Shown: one piece after another, positions 41,891 through 49,841 of the stretch
Layout of the letters: the number at the start of each line of letters is the position of its first letter
Position numbering within the stretch: the stretch's first letter is position 1
Origin: JBDOQU01 sp039839375
Lineage (GTDB): Bacteria > Pseudomonadota > Alphaproteobacteria > DSM-16000 > Inquilinaceae
Assembly (NCBI RefSeq): GCF_039839375.1
Contig: NZ_JBDOQU010000008.1
Coordinates: 112,830-176,829 of the forward strand
Reading direction: 5' to 3'
DNA: 64,000 nucleotides
Translations under genes and position numbers: made by a program
Notes under the pieces: generated by a model
Database searches by the model: none
Seen by the model: only the letters and a program-made list of their open reading frames with translations
What the model was told of the DNA's origin: nothing

Positions 41891-41964
41891 GTATGGATTC
41901 CGGATCAAGTCCGGAATGACCAACAAAAACAATGTCATGCTGGACTTGATCCAGCATCCATGCG
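41891..41964. repeat. Dispersed palindromes, family B (paired form)
   Basis: Two palindromes facing each other, TGGATTCCGGATCAAGTCCG (then GAATGACC) and GTCATGCTGGACTTGATCCA (then GCATCCA), joined by AACAAAAACAAT. Identical in layout to the copies near 51.8 and 55.3 kb. Confidence 0.85.
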
Positions 41965-42008
41965 GCGTGGGGGCTGACTGGACCCCGCCCCCGCCATCCA
42001 GACACGAA

Positions 42009-42040
42009 AAACCCCGGCGGCCGGGGAGCCGCCGGGGTTT
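42009..42040 (-). terminator. Rho-independent terminator of the phasin gene
   Basis: AAACCCCGGCGGC and GCCGCCGGGGTTT form a perfect 13-bp stem with a 6-nt loop, followed on the phasin strand by TTTTTCG. It starts 35 bp past the phasin stop. Confidence 0.9.
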
Positions 42041-42074
42041 GGACCCGGGAGGGAAGGTCGATGATCGCGGAGTT

Positions 42075-42605
42075 TTACGCGGCGATCGGCTTGGAGAACT
42101 TCTCGACCGTCGCGGTGACGCGGGCGTTGATCGGGGCCAGCGCCTCGTTGGTGACCTTGACGCCCATCTCAGACAGGCGGGTACCTTCGGCCAGCGCGCT
42201 GTCGAAGCTGGACTTCGCGTAGTCGCTCTGCAGGTCCACGGCCTCGCGGATCGACTTGGCGGTCATCAGGCCCTTGGAGACGGCGACGGCCTGCTCGACC
42301 GCGGCCTGGGAATAGGCGAACCAGGCCTTGCCGATATCCTCATAGCCCTTGGTGAAGACGGTCGAGGCCTTCACGACGGCATCGAGATTGTCGCGGCTCT
42401 GCGCGGAGGCATCCTCCAGCCCCTGGGCGAAGGCGCCGTTCACGCGCTCGAACTGCTCCTTGGAGAAGGCGACGCCCTGGTCGAAGGACTTGGCGTAGGC
42501 TTCCTGGCCGGCCTTCATCGCGTTCTCCACGGTTTCCTTGCCCGCCGCGATCACGGTCTCGGCGGTGTCGGTCTGGCTGTTGGCGGTCTTACGTGCGGTG
42601 GTCAT
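42075..42605 (-). CDS. Phasin-family polyhydroxyalkanoate granule protein
   Basis: 176 residues, entirely helical, with the phasin_2 core QSRDNLDAVVKASTVFTKG then YEDIGKAWFAYSQAAVEQAV and the following SIREAVDLQSDYAKSSFDSAL. Phasins coat PHA granules in the cytoplasm and are made in high amounts. Consistent with that, the gene stands alone with a strong terminator and a dyad (TTGCA-G-TGCAA) upstream where a PhaR-type repressor could act. No PHA synthase is in the window. Confidence 0.93.
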   Translation of the reverse strand: MTTARKTANSQTDTAETVIAAGKETVENAMKAGQEAYAKSFDQGVAFSKEQFERVNGAFAQGLEDASAQSRDNLDAVVKASTVFTKGYEDIGKAWFAYSQAAVEQAVAVSKGLMTAKSIREAVDLQSDYAKSSFDSALAEGTRLSEMGVKVTNEALAPINARVTATVEKFSKPIAA

Positions 42606-42697
42606 GGGTGAACTCCTTAACTATCGCGTTCAAGATTGCGGTTTCATGTCCGTAGTGCACCGGGCGTACGGGCTTCCGCCGCGCCTCCAACCTCATG

Positions 42698-42708
42698 TTG
42701 CAGTGCAA
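42698..42708. promoter_or_regulatory. Dyad upstream of the phasin gene; the rest of gap 42606-42921 shows no gene
   Basis: TTGCA-G-TGCAA, an 11-bp dyad about 93 bp ahead of the phasin ATG. PhaR repressors bind TGC-rich dyads upstream of phasin genes, so this is a candidate site. The remaining 316-bp gap has only non-coding sequence between phasin and the rhodanese-ChrB gene. Confidence 0.4.
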
Positions 42709-42921
42709 TATACCGGTAGATATGGGAAATGGGCCGCGGCTGTCAACGAGATTTTTGTGCGGCGCAACATCGGGGGCGGGCGGACGATCGCCGGAGGGGG
42801 AGACGTCCTTGACATCGGAAGGAGGACCGTAGCTAAATCAGGTCATGGGGAATGCGATCTCCCCACGAGGCGACAGCCGAAGCATCGCGTCCCGAATCCG
42901 CATTGCCCGGAAGGACGCGTC

Positions 42922-43746
42922 ATGGCCTCGACGATCTCCATCACTCACGACAAGCTTTCCCGCCTGATCGGCACGCCGAAATGCCCGGCGCTGATCGACG
43001 TGCGCACGGATGAGGACTTCGCAGCCGATCCGCGCCTGATCCCGGGATCGGTGCGCCGTCCACCCGACGACCCGACATCGTGGTCGGGCCAGGTCGCCGG
43101 CTGCTCCGCCGTCATTATCTGCGATGAGGGCCACAAGCTGAGCGACGGGGTGGCCGCCTGGCTGCGGCATGAGGGCATACAGGCCGATTTTCTGGAAGGC
43201 GGGTTCCGGGCGTGGGCGGAAGCCGCGATGCCGGCGGTGCCCGAGAGCAAGGTGCCGCGCCGAGACCATCGGGGCCGGACGGTGTGGGTGACGCGGGCTC
43301 GGCCGAAAATCGACCGGATCGCCTGTCCCTGGCTGATCCGCCGCTTTGTCGATCCGCACGCCGTCTTCCTGTTCGTCACCCCCGCCGAAGTGCGGGGGGT
43401 GGCCGAGCGCTTCGAGGCGACACCCTTCGACATCGACGCCGAGGGCGTGTTCTGGAGCCATCGAGGCGATCTCTGCACCTTCGACGTGATGGTCGAGGAA
43501 TTCGCCCTGGCGACCGGGCCGCTGAGGCGGCTAGCCACCATCGTGCGCGGCGCGGATACGGCACGCCCCGATCTGGCGCCGGAAGCGCCCGGACTGCTGG
43601 CAGCGTCGCTTGGCCTTTCGCGGATGTACGCCGATGATCTGGATCAGCTCGAGGCGGGGCTGACGCTCTACGACGCATTCTACCGGTGGTGTCGGGATGC
43701 GACCGGCGAAACCCATAACTGGCCCACGAACAAGGCTGGGGCGTAA
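42922..43746 (+). CDS. Rhodanese-ChrB fusion, chromate-resistance-type protein
   Basis: 274 residues in two parts. Residues 1-105 form a rhodanese domain (CPALIDVRTDEDF, then VIICDEGHKLSDGVAAWLR where the Cys in IICDEG occupies the sulfur-carrying position). Residues 115-274 match the ChrB C-terminal domain: RPKIDRIACPWLIRRFVDPHAVFLFV and DIDAEGVFWSHRGDLCTFDVMVEEF. ChrB proteins regulate or support chromate efflux. It precedes the ChrA transporter gene by 1 bp, so they are one operon. Confidence 0.9.
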   Translation: MASTISITHDKLSRLIGTPKCPALIDVRTDEDFAADPRLIPGSVRRPPDDPTSWSGQVAGCSAVIICDEGHKLSDGVAAWLRHEGIQADFLEGGFRAWAEAAMPAVPESKVPRRDHRGRTVWVTRARPKIDRIACPWLIRRFVDPHAVFLFVTPAEVRGVAERFEATPFDIDAEGVFWSHRGDLCTFDVMVEEFALATGPLRRLATIVRGADTARPDLAPEAPGLLAASLGLSRMYADDLDQLEAGLTLYDAFYRWCRDATGETHNWPTNKAGA

Positions 43747-43747
43747 G

Positions 43748-45148
43748 ATGCGGGAGGCCGCAATTGCGGCGGCGACCGCGCCCGCCGCGCCGGACCATGG
43801 CGTGTCGTTCGGCGAAGCCATCCCGGTCTGGGCGCGCATCGCGGCGCTTTCGTTCGGCGGTCCGGCCGGGCAGATCGCGGTGATGCACCGCATCCTGGTC
43901 GAAGAAAAGCGCTGGATCGGCGAGAGCCGATTCCTGCATACGCTGAATTACTGCATGCTCCTGCCGGGGCCGGAGGCGACGCAGCTTGCCGTCTATATCG
44001 GCTGGCTGCTGCACAAGACGAAGGGCGGCCTGGTCGCCGGCACGCTGTTCGTGCTGCCCGGCTTCCTGTCCATCATGGTCTTGAGCTGGGTCTACGCCGC
44101 CTTCGGCAATGTCGGCATCGTGGCGGCCCTCTTCTTCGGCCTGAAGGCGGCCGTGCTGGCGATCGTGTTCGAAGCCGTGGTGCGGATCGGCAAGCGTTCG
44201 CTCAAGAACAGGGTCATGCTGAGCCTGGCGGCGGCCGCCTTCGTCGCGATCTTCGTGTTCGACGTGGCGTTTCCGCTGATCGTCCTTGCTGCCGGGCTTA
44301 TCGGATATTTCGGCGCGCGCGCCGGGCATCCGGCCTTCCTTGTCGAGAGCGGACACGGGACGTCGAAGGAAGCCGCCCTGGCGGATGCGGAGTCGGCTCT
44401 GGGTGAGTCGATCCCGGCGCATGCACAACCCAACCTGTCCTGGGCGCTGAGGATCTCCGGCTTTCTTCTGGCTCTCTGGCTCGCCCCGGTGGCGCTGCTT
44501 CTGCTGTTTCCAGGTCCCGGCAACGTCTTCACCGACATCGGCGTGTTCTTCGCCCAGATGGCCGTCGTGACCTTCGGCGGCGCCTATGCGGTCCTCTCCT
44601 ATGTCGCGCAGCAGGCGGTCGAATCCTACGGATGGCTATCACCCGGCGAGATGCTGGAGGGGCTTGGGCTGGCCGAGACGACACCCGGCCCGTTGATCAT
44701 GGTGACGCAGTTCGTGGGGTTCCTCGGCGCGTTCCGCGATCCCGGCGCGCTCAACCCATTCGTCGCGGGGACGCTGGGCGGCATCCTGACGACCTGGGTC
44801 ACGTTCGTGCCCTGCTTCCTGTGGATATTCCTGGGCGCGCCGTTCGCCGAAAGGCTGCGGAGCAACCGTGCGCTATCGGCGGCGCTGGCCGCCATCACCG
44901 CTTCGATTGTCGGCGTCATCCTCAACCTCGCGGTCTGGTTCGGGCTTCACGTGCTCTTCGCCGAGGTGAACGAGATCGCCATTCCGGGAGCGACCATAGA
45001 TGCGCCTGTCTTGAGCACCATCAACATCCCTTCCCTGACCCTCACGGCCGCCGCCGTCATCGCGGTTTTCCGCTTCAAGGCAGGCATGATCAAGGTGCTT
45101 GCCGCGTGCTCGGCGGCAGGCGTGATCGAGTATCTTCTTCTGGGATGA
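43748..45148 (+). CDS. chrA: Chromate transporter, ChrA (CHR) family
   Basis: 466-residue inner-membrane protein with two homologous CHR halves. The first has ARIAALSFGGPAGQIAVMHRILVEEKRW and MLLPGPEATQLAVYIGW; the second FFAQMAVVTFGGAYAVLSYVAQQAVE and LGLAETTPGPLIMVTQFVGFLGAF. The FGG and PGP motifs are family hallmarks. It exports chromate, probably by proton exchange. The start ATG is 1 bp after the rhodanese-ChrB stop. Confidence 0.95.
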   Translation: MREAAIAAATAPAAPDHGVSFGEAIPVWARIAALSFGGPAGQIAVMHRILVEEKRWIGESRFLHTLNYCMLLPGPEATQLAVYIGWLLHKTKGGLVAGTLFVLPGFLSIMVLSWVYAAFGNVGIVAALFFGLKAAVLAIVFEAVVRIGKRSLKNRVMLSLAAAAFVAIFVFDVAFPLIVLAAGLIGYFGARAGHPAFLVESGHGTSKEAALADAESALGESIPAHAQPNLSWALRISGFLLALWLAPVALLLLFPGPGNVFTDIGVFFAQMAVVTFGGAYAVLSYVAQQAVESYGWLSPGEMLEGLGLAETTPGPLIMVTQFVGFLGAFRDPGALNPFVAGTLGGILTTWVTFVPCFLWIFLGAPFAERLRSNRALSAALAAITASIVGVILNLAVWFGLHVLFAEVNEIAIPGATIDAPVLSTINIPSLTLTAAAVIAVFRFKAGMIKVLAACSAAGVIEYLLLG

Positions 45149-45174
45149 ACGCCGGTCGAAGGCGGATGAAGGGC

Positions 45175-45205
45175 GAAAACATCCTTCGACGGGCTCAGGA
45201 TGAGG
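45175..45205. repeat. Dispersed palindrome, family C
   Basis: CATCCTTCGACGGGCTCAGG (continuing ATGAGGATTC) matches the CCTTCGA...CTCAGGATGA-type short repeat common between alphaproteobacterial genes. Single copy here, between chrA and a convergent lipoprotein gene. Confidence 0.6.
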
Positions 45206-45233
45206 ATTCTGCTCTGGAACTGCGCCCGGCGCC

Positions 45234-45914
45234 TTAGTAGCCCGCAAGGCCATCCTGGCCGATCCTGACAGAGAAGCAGATGACGTCGTCGCGGTCGCTG
45301 AGGCCGCGGGTGCAGGAGCGGTCGCCGGGGCGGATCGGCGGGAAGGGTACACCGGTCGAATCGTGAGAGGCGATGAAGGGGACGAAGGGCAGCGAAGCGA
45401 TATCGGTTCCGGGGTGGCGCCAGCCGGTGAGGAAGAACTCCCCGTCATGGCAGCCGCTGGCGAGCCAGTAATAGTCCTGCGCGCCCAGCGTCAGGCCGGC
45501 GTCGGGCGGGCCGAAGGCGCCGGCATCCTCCAGGCGGGCTGTCAGTTCCGCCATTTCCGCGTCGGTGAGCCGGCTTTCGGCGGTGCGCGGCGCGCCGAGG
45601 CTGGAGAGGCCGGAGAGGTGGCCGTCGAACACCACGCCCCGGTCGATTGCCTGGCGGAGGACCCAGCTCCCCGGCTCCCGCACCACATCGTAGGCGCGGA
45701 CCTGGCGGTTGAAATCCGCGTTGTAGACCAGCCGGTAGCGTTCCGGCGCGCCGGCCGCGCAGGCGGCGCGGATGTCGTCGGACGCCAGATAGCTGAACCA
45801 GGTCGCCCGCTGGGTGACGAGGTTGGACTGGCTTTCCGGTCCCTGATAGGCGCAGGCACCGAGCAGGAGGGCCAGCGCCCCCGCGAGGAGGCCGAGGCGG
45901 CGGCTTACGGGCAT
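45234..45914 (-). CDS. Lipoprotein of unknown function
   Basis: 226 residues with a lipobox: a hydrophobic start (LGLLAGALALLLG) ending LLGAC at residue 21, so the Cys would be lipidated in the outer or inner membrane. The mature part, rich in Asp and Arg, contains VYNADFNRQVRAYDVVREPG and ASHDSTGVPFPPIRPGDRSC with several cysteines late in the protein. I recognise no family. It diverges from the DD-carboxypeptidase gene. Confidence 0.78.
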   Translation of the reverse strand: MPVSRRLGLLAGALALLLGACAYQGPESQSNLVTQRATWFSYLASDDIRAACAAGAPERYRLVYNADFNRQVRAYDVVREPGSWVLRQAIDRGVVFDGHLSGLSSLGAPRTAESRLTDAEMAELTARLEDAGAFGPPDAGLTLGAQDYYWLASGCHDGEFFLTGWRHPGTDIASLPFVPFIASHDSTGVPFPPIRPGDRSCTRGLSDRDDVICFSVRIGQDGLAGY

Positions 45915-46048
45915 GTCGATGATCCCCTTTCGGTCGAATGCGGCGGGCGTAAAATTTTCTTTACCAATCGTGGCTACAATCTGGACAGAGTTGGAGTTGA
46001 TACTTTACATTAACTCTGCGGTGTAATGAACGGTCCGGGGAGGGGCGA

Positions 46049-47452
46049 ATGGGGGGTCATCCAAGCCAGCCCGTCACGCGAATGGGGGTTCTGCGACGGG
46101 GATGGGACGATAGAGCCCTCGCCTTCCTGCTGTTTTCCCTGCTTTTCCTTATGGCGGCCCTGCTGGCCCAGCCGGCGCAGGCGAACCAGAAATACGGCGC
46201 GATCGTGATCGACGCCGTGACCGGCGAGGTGCTGCACGAATCGCGCGCCGACCGGCGGCTCTACCCGGCCTCCACCACCAAGATCATGACGCTCTACCTG
46301 ACCTTCCAGGCATTGGAGGACGACCGGCTGTCGCTGGACGATCAGATCCCGATCTCCGCCAACGCGGCGGCCGAAGTTCCCACCAAGCTGGGCCTGCCGG
46401 CCGGATCGACGATCCGGGTGGAAGACGCGATCTACGCGCTGGTGACCAAGTCGGCGAACGACATTTCGACGGCGCTGGGCGAGGCGATCGGCGGTTCGGA
46501 GGCCAATTTCGCGCGGATGATGACCGATCAGGCGCGCGAACTGGGCATGTCGAACACCACATTCCGCAACGCCCACGGCCTGCCGGACGAGGAGCAGGTG
46601 ACGACGGTGCGCGACATGGCGACGCTGGCCCGCGCCATGCTGCGGAACTTCCCGGAGCATTACCACTATTTCGGCACCGAACGCTGGACCTATCGCGGCA
46701 CCTCCTACCGCAACCATAACCGGCTGATGAGTTCGTACGAGGGCATGGACGGGTTCAAGACCGGCTATACCCGCGCTTCCGGCTTCAATCTCGTCGCGTC
46801 GGCGGTGCGCGGCAATCTGCGGCTGATCGCCGTGGTGTTCGGCGGCCGGACATCGGCCAGCCGCAACGAAGAGGTGGCGGACCTGCTGGACGCCGCCTTC
46901 GCCAGCGACCGGGGCGAATATCTGATCGCCCATGGCGGCGCGCGCTTCCTGCCGTTCGACCCGCCGCTGCCACCCAGCCGGCCGGGCATCAGCGGCCCGA
47001 TCATGGTGGCCGGCGCGGCGCCCTTCGCCGGCTCCGCGCTTGAGGTTCCGGCCCTGCCGCCGCAGCTTGTCGGCACGCCCATCCCGCCGGCCCCGCCCGC
47101 GCCGATCGCCGTCCGCGACGATATCGAGCTTGTCGCCGTTTCCGCCAACACGGCGGCCGGCTCGCTGGGCGTGGGTATCGGGGGCGACCTGCCGGACATC
47201 GGGGAATGGGGCATCCAGGTCGGCGCCTTCACCGACACCACGGCCGGCAACCGCGCCGTCGCCATGGCGACCAGCGCCGCGCCGGACCTTCTGGGCGGCG
47301 CGGAAAGCCGGCTGATGGAGATCTACACCGAATATGGGCGGCTCTACCGCGCCCGGCTGGTCGGCCTGTCCCAGGACGCCGCGATCAGGGCCTGCGACCG
47401 GCTGATCACCGCCGGCGGCGATTGCCTGACGATCGCGCCGGGGGAGGGGTAA
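46049..47452 (+). CDS. D-alanyl-D-alanine carboxypeptidase with SPOR domain
   Basis: 467-residue penicillin-binding protein that trims peptidoglycan side chains. A signal peptide precedes the mature QANQKYGAIVID. Active-site motifs are S75-TTK (PASTTKIM), S135-AN and K237-TG. The last 80 residues (from about 388: GEWGIQVGAFTDTTAGNRAV, then YRARLVGLSQDAAIRACDRL) form a SPOR domain, which binds denuded glycan at the division septum, suggesting septal recruitment. GGGGAGGGG precedes the ATG. It ends just before a family A repeat. Confidence 0.94.
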   Translation: MGGHPSQPVTRMGVLRRGWDDRALAFLLFSLLFLMAALLAQPAQANQKYGAIVIDAVTGEVLHESRADRRLYPASTTKIMTLYLTFQALEDDRLSLDDQIPISANAAAEVPTKLGLPAGSTIRVEDAIYALVTKSANDISTALGEAIGGSEANFARMMTDQARELGMSNTTFRNAHGLPDEEQVTTVRDMATLARAMLRNFPEHYHYFGTERWTYRGTSYRNHNRLMSSYEGMDGFKTGYTRASGFNLVASAVRGNLRLIAVVFGGRTSASRNEEVADLLDAAFASDRGEYLIAHGGARFLPFDPPLPPSRPGISGPIMVAGAAPFAGSALEVPALPPQLVGTPIPPAPPAPIAVRDDIELVAVSANTAAGSLGVGIGGDLPDIGEWGIQVGAFTDTTAGNRAVAMATSAAPDLLGGAESRLMEIYTEYGRLYRARLVGLSQDAAIRACDRLITAGGDCLTIAPGEG

Positions 47453-47460
47453 ACCAACCA

Positions 47461-47560
47461 CCCTCACCCTCCCGCTTTGCGGGTCCCTCCCTCTCCCGCA
47501 AGCGGGAGAGGGTAAGGTTGGTAGCCCTCTCCCGTTCGTGGGAGAGGGTTGGGTGAGGGG
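47461..47560. repeat. Dispersed palindromic repeat, family A (copy 5)
   Basis: CCCTCACCCTCCCGCTTTGC to GGGTTGGGTGAGGGG, with CTTTGCGGG as variable module and inner hairpins around GCAAGC and GTTCGT. A T5 run (CGATTTTTGC) follows, so it could end the carboxypeptidase transcript. Confidence 0.88.
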
Positions 47561-47587
47561 CGATTTTTGCGTCCTTACCAACAACAC

Positions 47588-47646
47588 CCTCACCCTCCCG
47601 CCCCTCCGGGTCGGGTCCCTCCCTCTCCCGCAGGCGGGAGAGGGTG
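47588..47646. repeat. Family A repeat, left half only (copy 6)
   Basis: 59 bp from CCCTCACCCTCCC through CCCCTCCGGGTCGGGTCCC to CTCTCCCGCAGGCGGGAGAG; it lacks the right half. It directly abuts the 3' end of the SDR gene. Confidence 0.82.
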
Positions 47647-47664
47647 AAACTGGCGTTTTCCGGT

Positions 47665-48420
47665 TCAGGCGTTGGCGCCGCCGTCGATGGTGAAGGCGGC
47701 GCCAGTGACGAAGCGGCTGGCGGGGCCGGCGAGCCAGGTGACGAGGCCGGCGATGTCTTCCGGCTTCCCGTAGTCCGGGATCGCCATCAGGCCGCGCTGG
47801 GCGTCGGCCGTCGGGCCGGAGGCCGGGTTCATGTCGGTGTCCGTGGAACCGGGATGGACGATGTTGGCGGTGATGCCGCGCGCGCCCAGATCCCGCGCCA
47901 ACCCTTTCGTGAAGCCGACCAGCGCCGATTTGCTGAGTGCGTAGAGCGAAATCCCCGGCCCCGGGACCCGGTCGGCCAGATTGCTGCCGATGGTGACGAT
48001 GCGGCCGCCCTGCCCCATGCGGGCCGCCGCCGCGCGGGAGGCCGCGAAGACCGCGCGGATATTGACCGCCACCGTCTCATCGAAATCCGCCAGCGTCAGC
48101 GCGTCGATCGGCGCGGCGGTGAAGATGCCGGCATTGTTCACCAGTATGTCCAGCCGGCCGAACGCGTCGGCCGCCTTCGCCACGGCGTCCTCAACGGCGA
48201 CGGCGTCGCGATTGTCGGCGGCCAGCGCGAGGCCGCGCCGGCCGGAGGCCTCGATCTCCGCGACGATCGCCGCGGCGCGGTCGGACGAGCTGGCGTAGGT
48301 CAGCGCGACATCCGCGCCATGGGCCGCGAGCGCCCGGACGATCGCCGCGCCGATGCCCCGGCTGCCGCCGGTGACCAGGGCCGCCCTGCCGTGAAGGGGG
48401 CCGCGAAGAGGGGAAGACAT
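47665..48420 (-). CDS. Short-chain dehydrogenase/reductase
   Basis: 251-residue classical SDR. Cofactor motif TGGSRGIGAAIVRALA, structural NNAG in DILVNNAGIF, catalytic Ser in TIGSNLAD, and YALSK for the Tyr-Lys pair. The acidic or basic residue after strand 2 (YASSSDRAAA) suggests NADP preference. Substrate unknown. It diverges from a TetR gene, with two identical-arm palindromes in the 120-bp gap, so that regulator almost certainly controls it. Confidence 0.93.
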   Translation of the reverse strand: MSSPLRGPLHGRAALVTGGSRGIGAAIVRALAAHGADVALTYASSSDRAAAIVAEIEASGRRGLALAADNRDAVAVEDAVAKAADAFGRLDILVNNAGIFTAAPIDALTLADFDETVAVNIRAVFAASRAAAARMGQGGRIVTIGSNLADRVPGPGISLYALSKSALVGFTKGLARDLGARGITANIVHPGSTDTDMNPASGPTADAQRGLMAIPDYGKPEDIAGLVTWLAGPASRFVTGAAFTIDGGANA

Positions 48421-48433
48421 GGTGCTTTCTCCG

Positions 48434-48455
48434 TTATGTATTGATTGATACATAA
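48434..48455. promoter_or_regulatory. TetR operator, site 1
   Basis: TTATGTAT-N6-ATACATAA, a perfect 8-bp inverted repeat with spacer TGATTG, 14 bp upstream of the SDR ATG. Confidence 0.75.
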
Positions 48456-48489
48456 TAGCTGGCGCGCTTGCCGAACGGCGTCAAGAGTT

Positions 48490-48511
48490 TTATGTATTGA
48501 ACGATACATAA
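48490..48511. promoter_or_regulatory. TetR operator, site 2
   Basis: Same arms as site 1 (TTATGTAT-N6-ATACATAA, spacer TGAACG), 30 bp upstream of the tetR ATG. The centres of the two sites are 56 bp apart. Perfect repetition of the arms in a GC-rich genome makes chance unlikely. Confidence 0.75.
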
Positions 48512-48540
48512 CAATGGAACGCCGCCGGAGGACCCGAGCG

Positions 48541-49263
48541 ATGAAGGAGAAAGGCCGCCCGCGCGCCTTCGATCGGGATGCCGCCCTGGCGCGCGCGATG
48601 AAGCTGTTCTGGGCCAGGGGCTATGAGGGGGCGTCCCTGGCCGAGCTGACGGCGGCGATGGGCATCCGGCCCCCCAGCCTCTACGCCGCCTTCGGCAGCA
48701 AGGAGGCGCTCTATCGGGAGGCGCTGGACCTCTATGTCGCCGAGGGCGATGCGGGCATCTGGGACGCCATCCCGATCGCGCCGACGGCGCGGGAGGCAGT
48801 CGACGGTTTCCTGCGGGCGACCGCCATCGCCTTCACCCGCCCCGGCGTTCCCCCTGGCTGCATGATCGCGCTGGGCGCGCTGCATGAGGGCGAGGCGAGC
48901 GAGGCCATCTGCCGGGATCTTAAGGAGCGCCGGGCCTGGGGCGTGGGCGTGCTGAAGGAGCGGCTGGAGCGCGGCGTGAAGGATGGCGAACTGCCGGCCG
49001 GCGCGGATTGCGCCGCCATCGCTTCCTTCTACGCCACGGTGCAGCACGGCATGTCGATCCTGGCGCGCGACGGGGCGGACCGGGAGGCGCTGCTGGCCGT
49101 GGCGCGGCGGGCGATGGCGGGGTGGGAGGGGGTGGTGGCCCCCTCACCCTCTATCCAGGAAACCAACCGCCCCTCACCCAACCCTCTCCCCGGCGGGGAG
49201 AGGGCTACCGACCTACCCTCGCCCCTCCGGGGAGAGGGAGGGACCCGCAAAGCGGGAGGGTGA
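48541..49263 (+). CDS. TetR-family regulator with a repeat-encoded C-terminal tail
   Basis: 240 residues. The HTH is RPRAFDRDAALARAMKLFWARG then SLAELTAAMGIRPPSLYAAFGSKEALYREAL. The ligand-binding domain follows to about residue 198 (AVARRAMAGWEGVV). The last 42 residues or so (from APSPSIQETN, RPSPNPLPGGERATDLPSPL to the stop) are low-complexity Pro/Gly/Ser sequence read from a family A repeat. GGAGGA 8 nt before the ATG at 48541 selects this start over ATG 48514. It diverges from an SDR gene. Confidence 0.9.
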   Translation: MKEKGRPRAFDRDAALARAMKLFWARGYEGASLAELTAAMGIRPPSLYAAFGSKEALYREALDLYVAEGDAGIWDAIPIAPTAREAVDGFLRATAIAFTRPGVPPGCMIALGALHEGEASEAICRDLKERRAWGVGVLKERLERGVKDGELPAGADCAAIASFYATVQHGMSILARDGADREALLAVARRAMAGWEGVVAPSPSIQETNRPSPNPLPGGERATDLPSPLRGEGGTRKAGG

Positions 49264-49267
49264 GGGG
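49170..49267. repeat. Dispersed palindromic repeat, family A (copy 7, inverted)
   Basis: CCCCTCACCCAACCCTCTCC to GGGAGGGTGAGGGG, in the opposite orientation to the other copies, with hairpins at CCTCTCCCCGGCGGGGAGAGG and GCCCCTCCGGGGAGAGGGAG. It overlaps the 3' end of the TetR gene and supplies its stop codon. Confidence 0.88.
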
Positions 49268-49284
49268 TGTTGGTTTCTTTCCCC

Positions 49285-49680
49285 TCAGGCCACGACGCCG
49301 GCGGGTTGAGCGGGCCGGCTGGCCAGCGGGTCGGGGCCGAAGCGGTTGTCGCCGTCCGTGCCCTTCAGGCAGAAGAAGACGATGAGGACGATGACGCCGA
49401 GGATCGGGATCAGGCCGATCAGCAGCCACCAGCCGGACTTGTCGATGTCGTGGAGCCGGCGCACGCTCACCGCGATGTTGGGCAGCAGGACAATGAGCCC
49501 GAAGATGCCGACGAGAATGCCCCTGGATGTGATCGGAAGCACTGCGGATTCGATCACCCCCAGGACAAGCTGTACCAGAAGGATGAACAACACCCAGTAC
49601 CAGTATTCCGACCGTGAAGACCGGCCGCCGAACTTGACGTAGCCGGAAAAGCCGGACTTGATTGCGTCACCGAATCCCAT
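49285..49680 (-). CDS. DUF805-family membrane protein
   Basis: 131 residues. The family opening FSGYVKFGGRSSRSEYWYWVLF leads into the first helix, a second helix (ILVGIFGLIVLLPNIAVSVRRLHDIDKSGWW, including the diagnostic VRRLHD) and a third helix ending FFCLKGTDGDNRFGPDP. Inner-membrane location; function unknown. It stands alone between a family A repeat and the ABC exporter. Confidence 0.92.
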   Translation of the reverse strand: MGFGDAIKSGFSGYVKFGGRSSRSEYWYWVLFILLVQLVLGVIESAVLPITSRGILVGIFGLIVLLPNIAVSVRRLHDIDKSGWWLLIGLIPILGVIVLIVFFCLKGTDGDNRFGPDPLASRPAQPAGVVA

Positions 49681-49841
49681 GAGTTTCCTCCCCCCGATTG
49701 CGGTTGCGACGGGCTATATTAGCGCATTCAAGTACAATCGTCACGCGATCATACCGATCGTGCTTTCTCGTCAGTAATCACGGCCGATCCTTCCCTCGGC
49801 TTCTGCGACGCCCCGCAATAAAAGGCCGCAATCAACCGCCC

